NCBI GenBank assembly: GCA_004154925.1
Contig: QJNS01000116.1
Coordinates: 62,001-126,000, forward strand
Reading direction: 5' to 3'
DNA: 64,000 nucleotides
Origin: Monosporascus cannonballus
Lineage: Eukaryota; Ascomycota; Sordariomycetes; Xylariales
In this document: piece after piece, positions 63,101 through 64,000 of the stretch
Layout: each line of letters opens with the position of its first letter
Numbering within the stretch: the stretch's first letter is position 1
The notes under the pieces: model-generated
Databases searched by the model: none
Seen by the model: only the letters and a program-made list of their open reading frames with translations
Told to the model about the DNA's origin: nothing
Translations under genes and position numbers: made by a program

Positions 63101-64000
63101 CCTGGAAAATCGGCTACAAAAAAAACGGATTCGACCTTTTAAATTACTAGCAAAATACCTTATATTTTTTATATATAAAAAGAATAAAAAGTTGCAATTT
63201 GTGATTAATTATCGATAATTCAACGATATTATTATTAAGGATTAAATATTATTACTTTTAATTACGAAAATAAAAAACCGATTTTACGGAGCCAAATAAT
63301 TTATAATATTCGATTTTAAAAATAGATATAATCTTATTAGAATTAAGAAAATATACGAATAAAAAACGGCTTTTAAAACAAAATATGGATTATTTAAGTA
63401 TTTAATTATGCTAATAGGACTTATAAACGTATTAATAACTTTTTAGCAAATAATAAATTACATATTACGAAAGGATCTCGATATTTTTATCGTTTGTTAT
63501 TTTGATAATATTCTTATTTTTTTAAAAACAGAAAAAGTATATGCAGGATACGTTTATAAAGTTCTTTAAGCTTTATAGAACGTAAGGTTATTTGTTAACG
63601 TAGAAAAAAGTTATTTCTATATATTGGAAATGGAATATCTGGGATATATTATTACTTTAGGATATATCAGAATAAACCCCAAGAAAATCGTTACGGTTAT
63701 AGAATGGCAAACGTTAACGATAATTAAAGAAGTACAGGTATTTTTTGGATTCGTTAATTATTACAAGAAATTTATTCGAAACTTTAACAAAATAATTATA
63801 TTTTTAATAAATCTTACAAAAGAAATTCAAATAAACGCCAGATACGGAAAAGGTATTTTAAGATATTAAGGATACGATTATTAACGAATTAATATTAATT
63901 ATATATAATCCAAACCGTTCCGTTATTTTAAAAACAGATATTTCGGATTACGCGTTAAGCGTAATAATCAAATAACGAAATAATTAAGGAAAACTGTACC
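60109..64000 (+). mobile_element. Ty3/Gypsy element of the TGTGAGGGC family, plus strand, runs off the window
   Basis: The 5' LTR ends at 60,405 (gccgttata). Its right 220 bp match the reverse complement of 50681-50956. Its left part was split by the Copia insertion. Gag-like sequence follows (about 60,480-62,000). Reverse transcriptase motifs are readable: KLQFVINYR and FNDIIIKD near 63,190-63,230, and YFDNILIFLKT at about 63,497-63,530, where the second Asp codon of YxDD has become Asn. The open frame 63624-63869 encodes the segment between reverse transcriptase and RNase H (YLGYIITLGYIRINPKKIV and VFFGFVNYYKKFIRNF). The many stops make it inactive. The 3' end lies beyond 64,000. Confidence 0.8.

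Overview
The window looks like nuclear DNA of a filamentous ascomycete (Pezizomycotina); the species cannot be told. It has two sharply different halves. Positions 1-33,350 and about 44,940-64,000 are very AT-rich and full of transposon remains. Their reading frames are broken mainly by C-to-T and G-to-A changes (TGG to TAG, CAA to TAA, GAT GAC to GAT AAC in reverse transcriptase sites), as expected from repeat-induced point mutation (RIP). Between them, about 33,380-44,900, lies a balanced-GC island with intron-bearing genes (introns near 50-90 bp, GT...AG ends).

Left AT-rich arm: a Ty3/Gypsy element with both LTRs (596-7,052, plus strand); a stretch with two small islets that escaped mutation (7,690-7,760 and 9,590-9,910); the end of a second Gypsy element with a plus-oriented LTR ending at 13,384; a third Gypsy copy of the same family on the minus strand (about 14,890-21,720); then about 11 kb of extremely AT-rich, mostly unreadable relics up to 33,350, with a short GC-richer islet at 32,640-32,930.

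Gene island: a calcineurin-like metallophosphoesterase (33,652-34,569, plus) ending in a possible CaaX box; an unresolved coding-like stretch (34,800-35,790); a large eight-exon minus-strand gene (40,718-36,383) whose joined exons give one open frame of 1,300 codons that places an alpha/beta-hydrolase (serine esterase) at the N-terminus and a CorA-type two-helix membrane domain at the C-terminus; a frame-broken membrane-protein gene (41,760-40,734, minus); a DUF3716-type cysteine-rich protein (42,957-41,807, minus); and a small plus-strand ORF behind a TATA box (43,376). The island ends in non-coding sequence into which a PIF/Harbinger-type DNA element has inserted (44,808-48,366, 26-bp inverted repeats, TAA target duplication).

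Right arm: the N-terminal part of a FunK1-type (fungal-type) protein kinase, full of RIP stops, is cut at 50,680 by the LTR of a minus-strand Gypsy element (50,681 to about 54,730). A second Gypsy copy of the same family runs the other way (LTR ending at 60,405, then gag-pol beyond the window end). A complete Copia-like element with identical-length 165-bp LTRs and an AGATC duplication (54,853-60,103, coding on the minus strand) sits at their junction.

The most interesting object is the esterase-CorA fusion, an enzyme plus membrane-pore architecture reminiscent of fungal signalling or cell-death proteins. Its biological role is inference only. All exon joins were made by eye from splice consensus and frame; no search or alignment was run.
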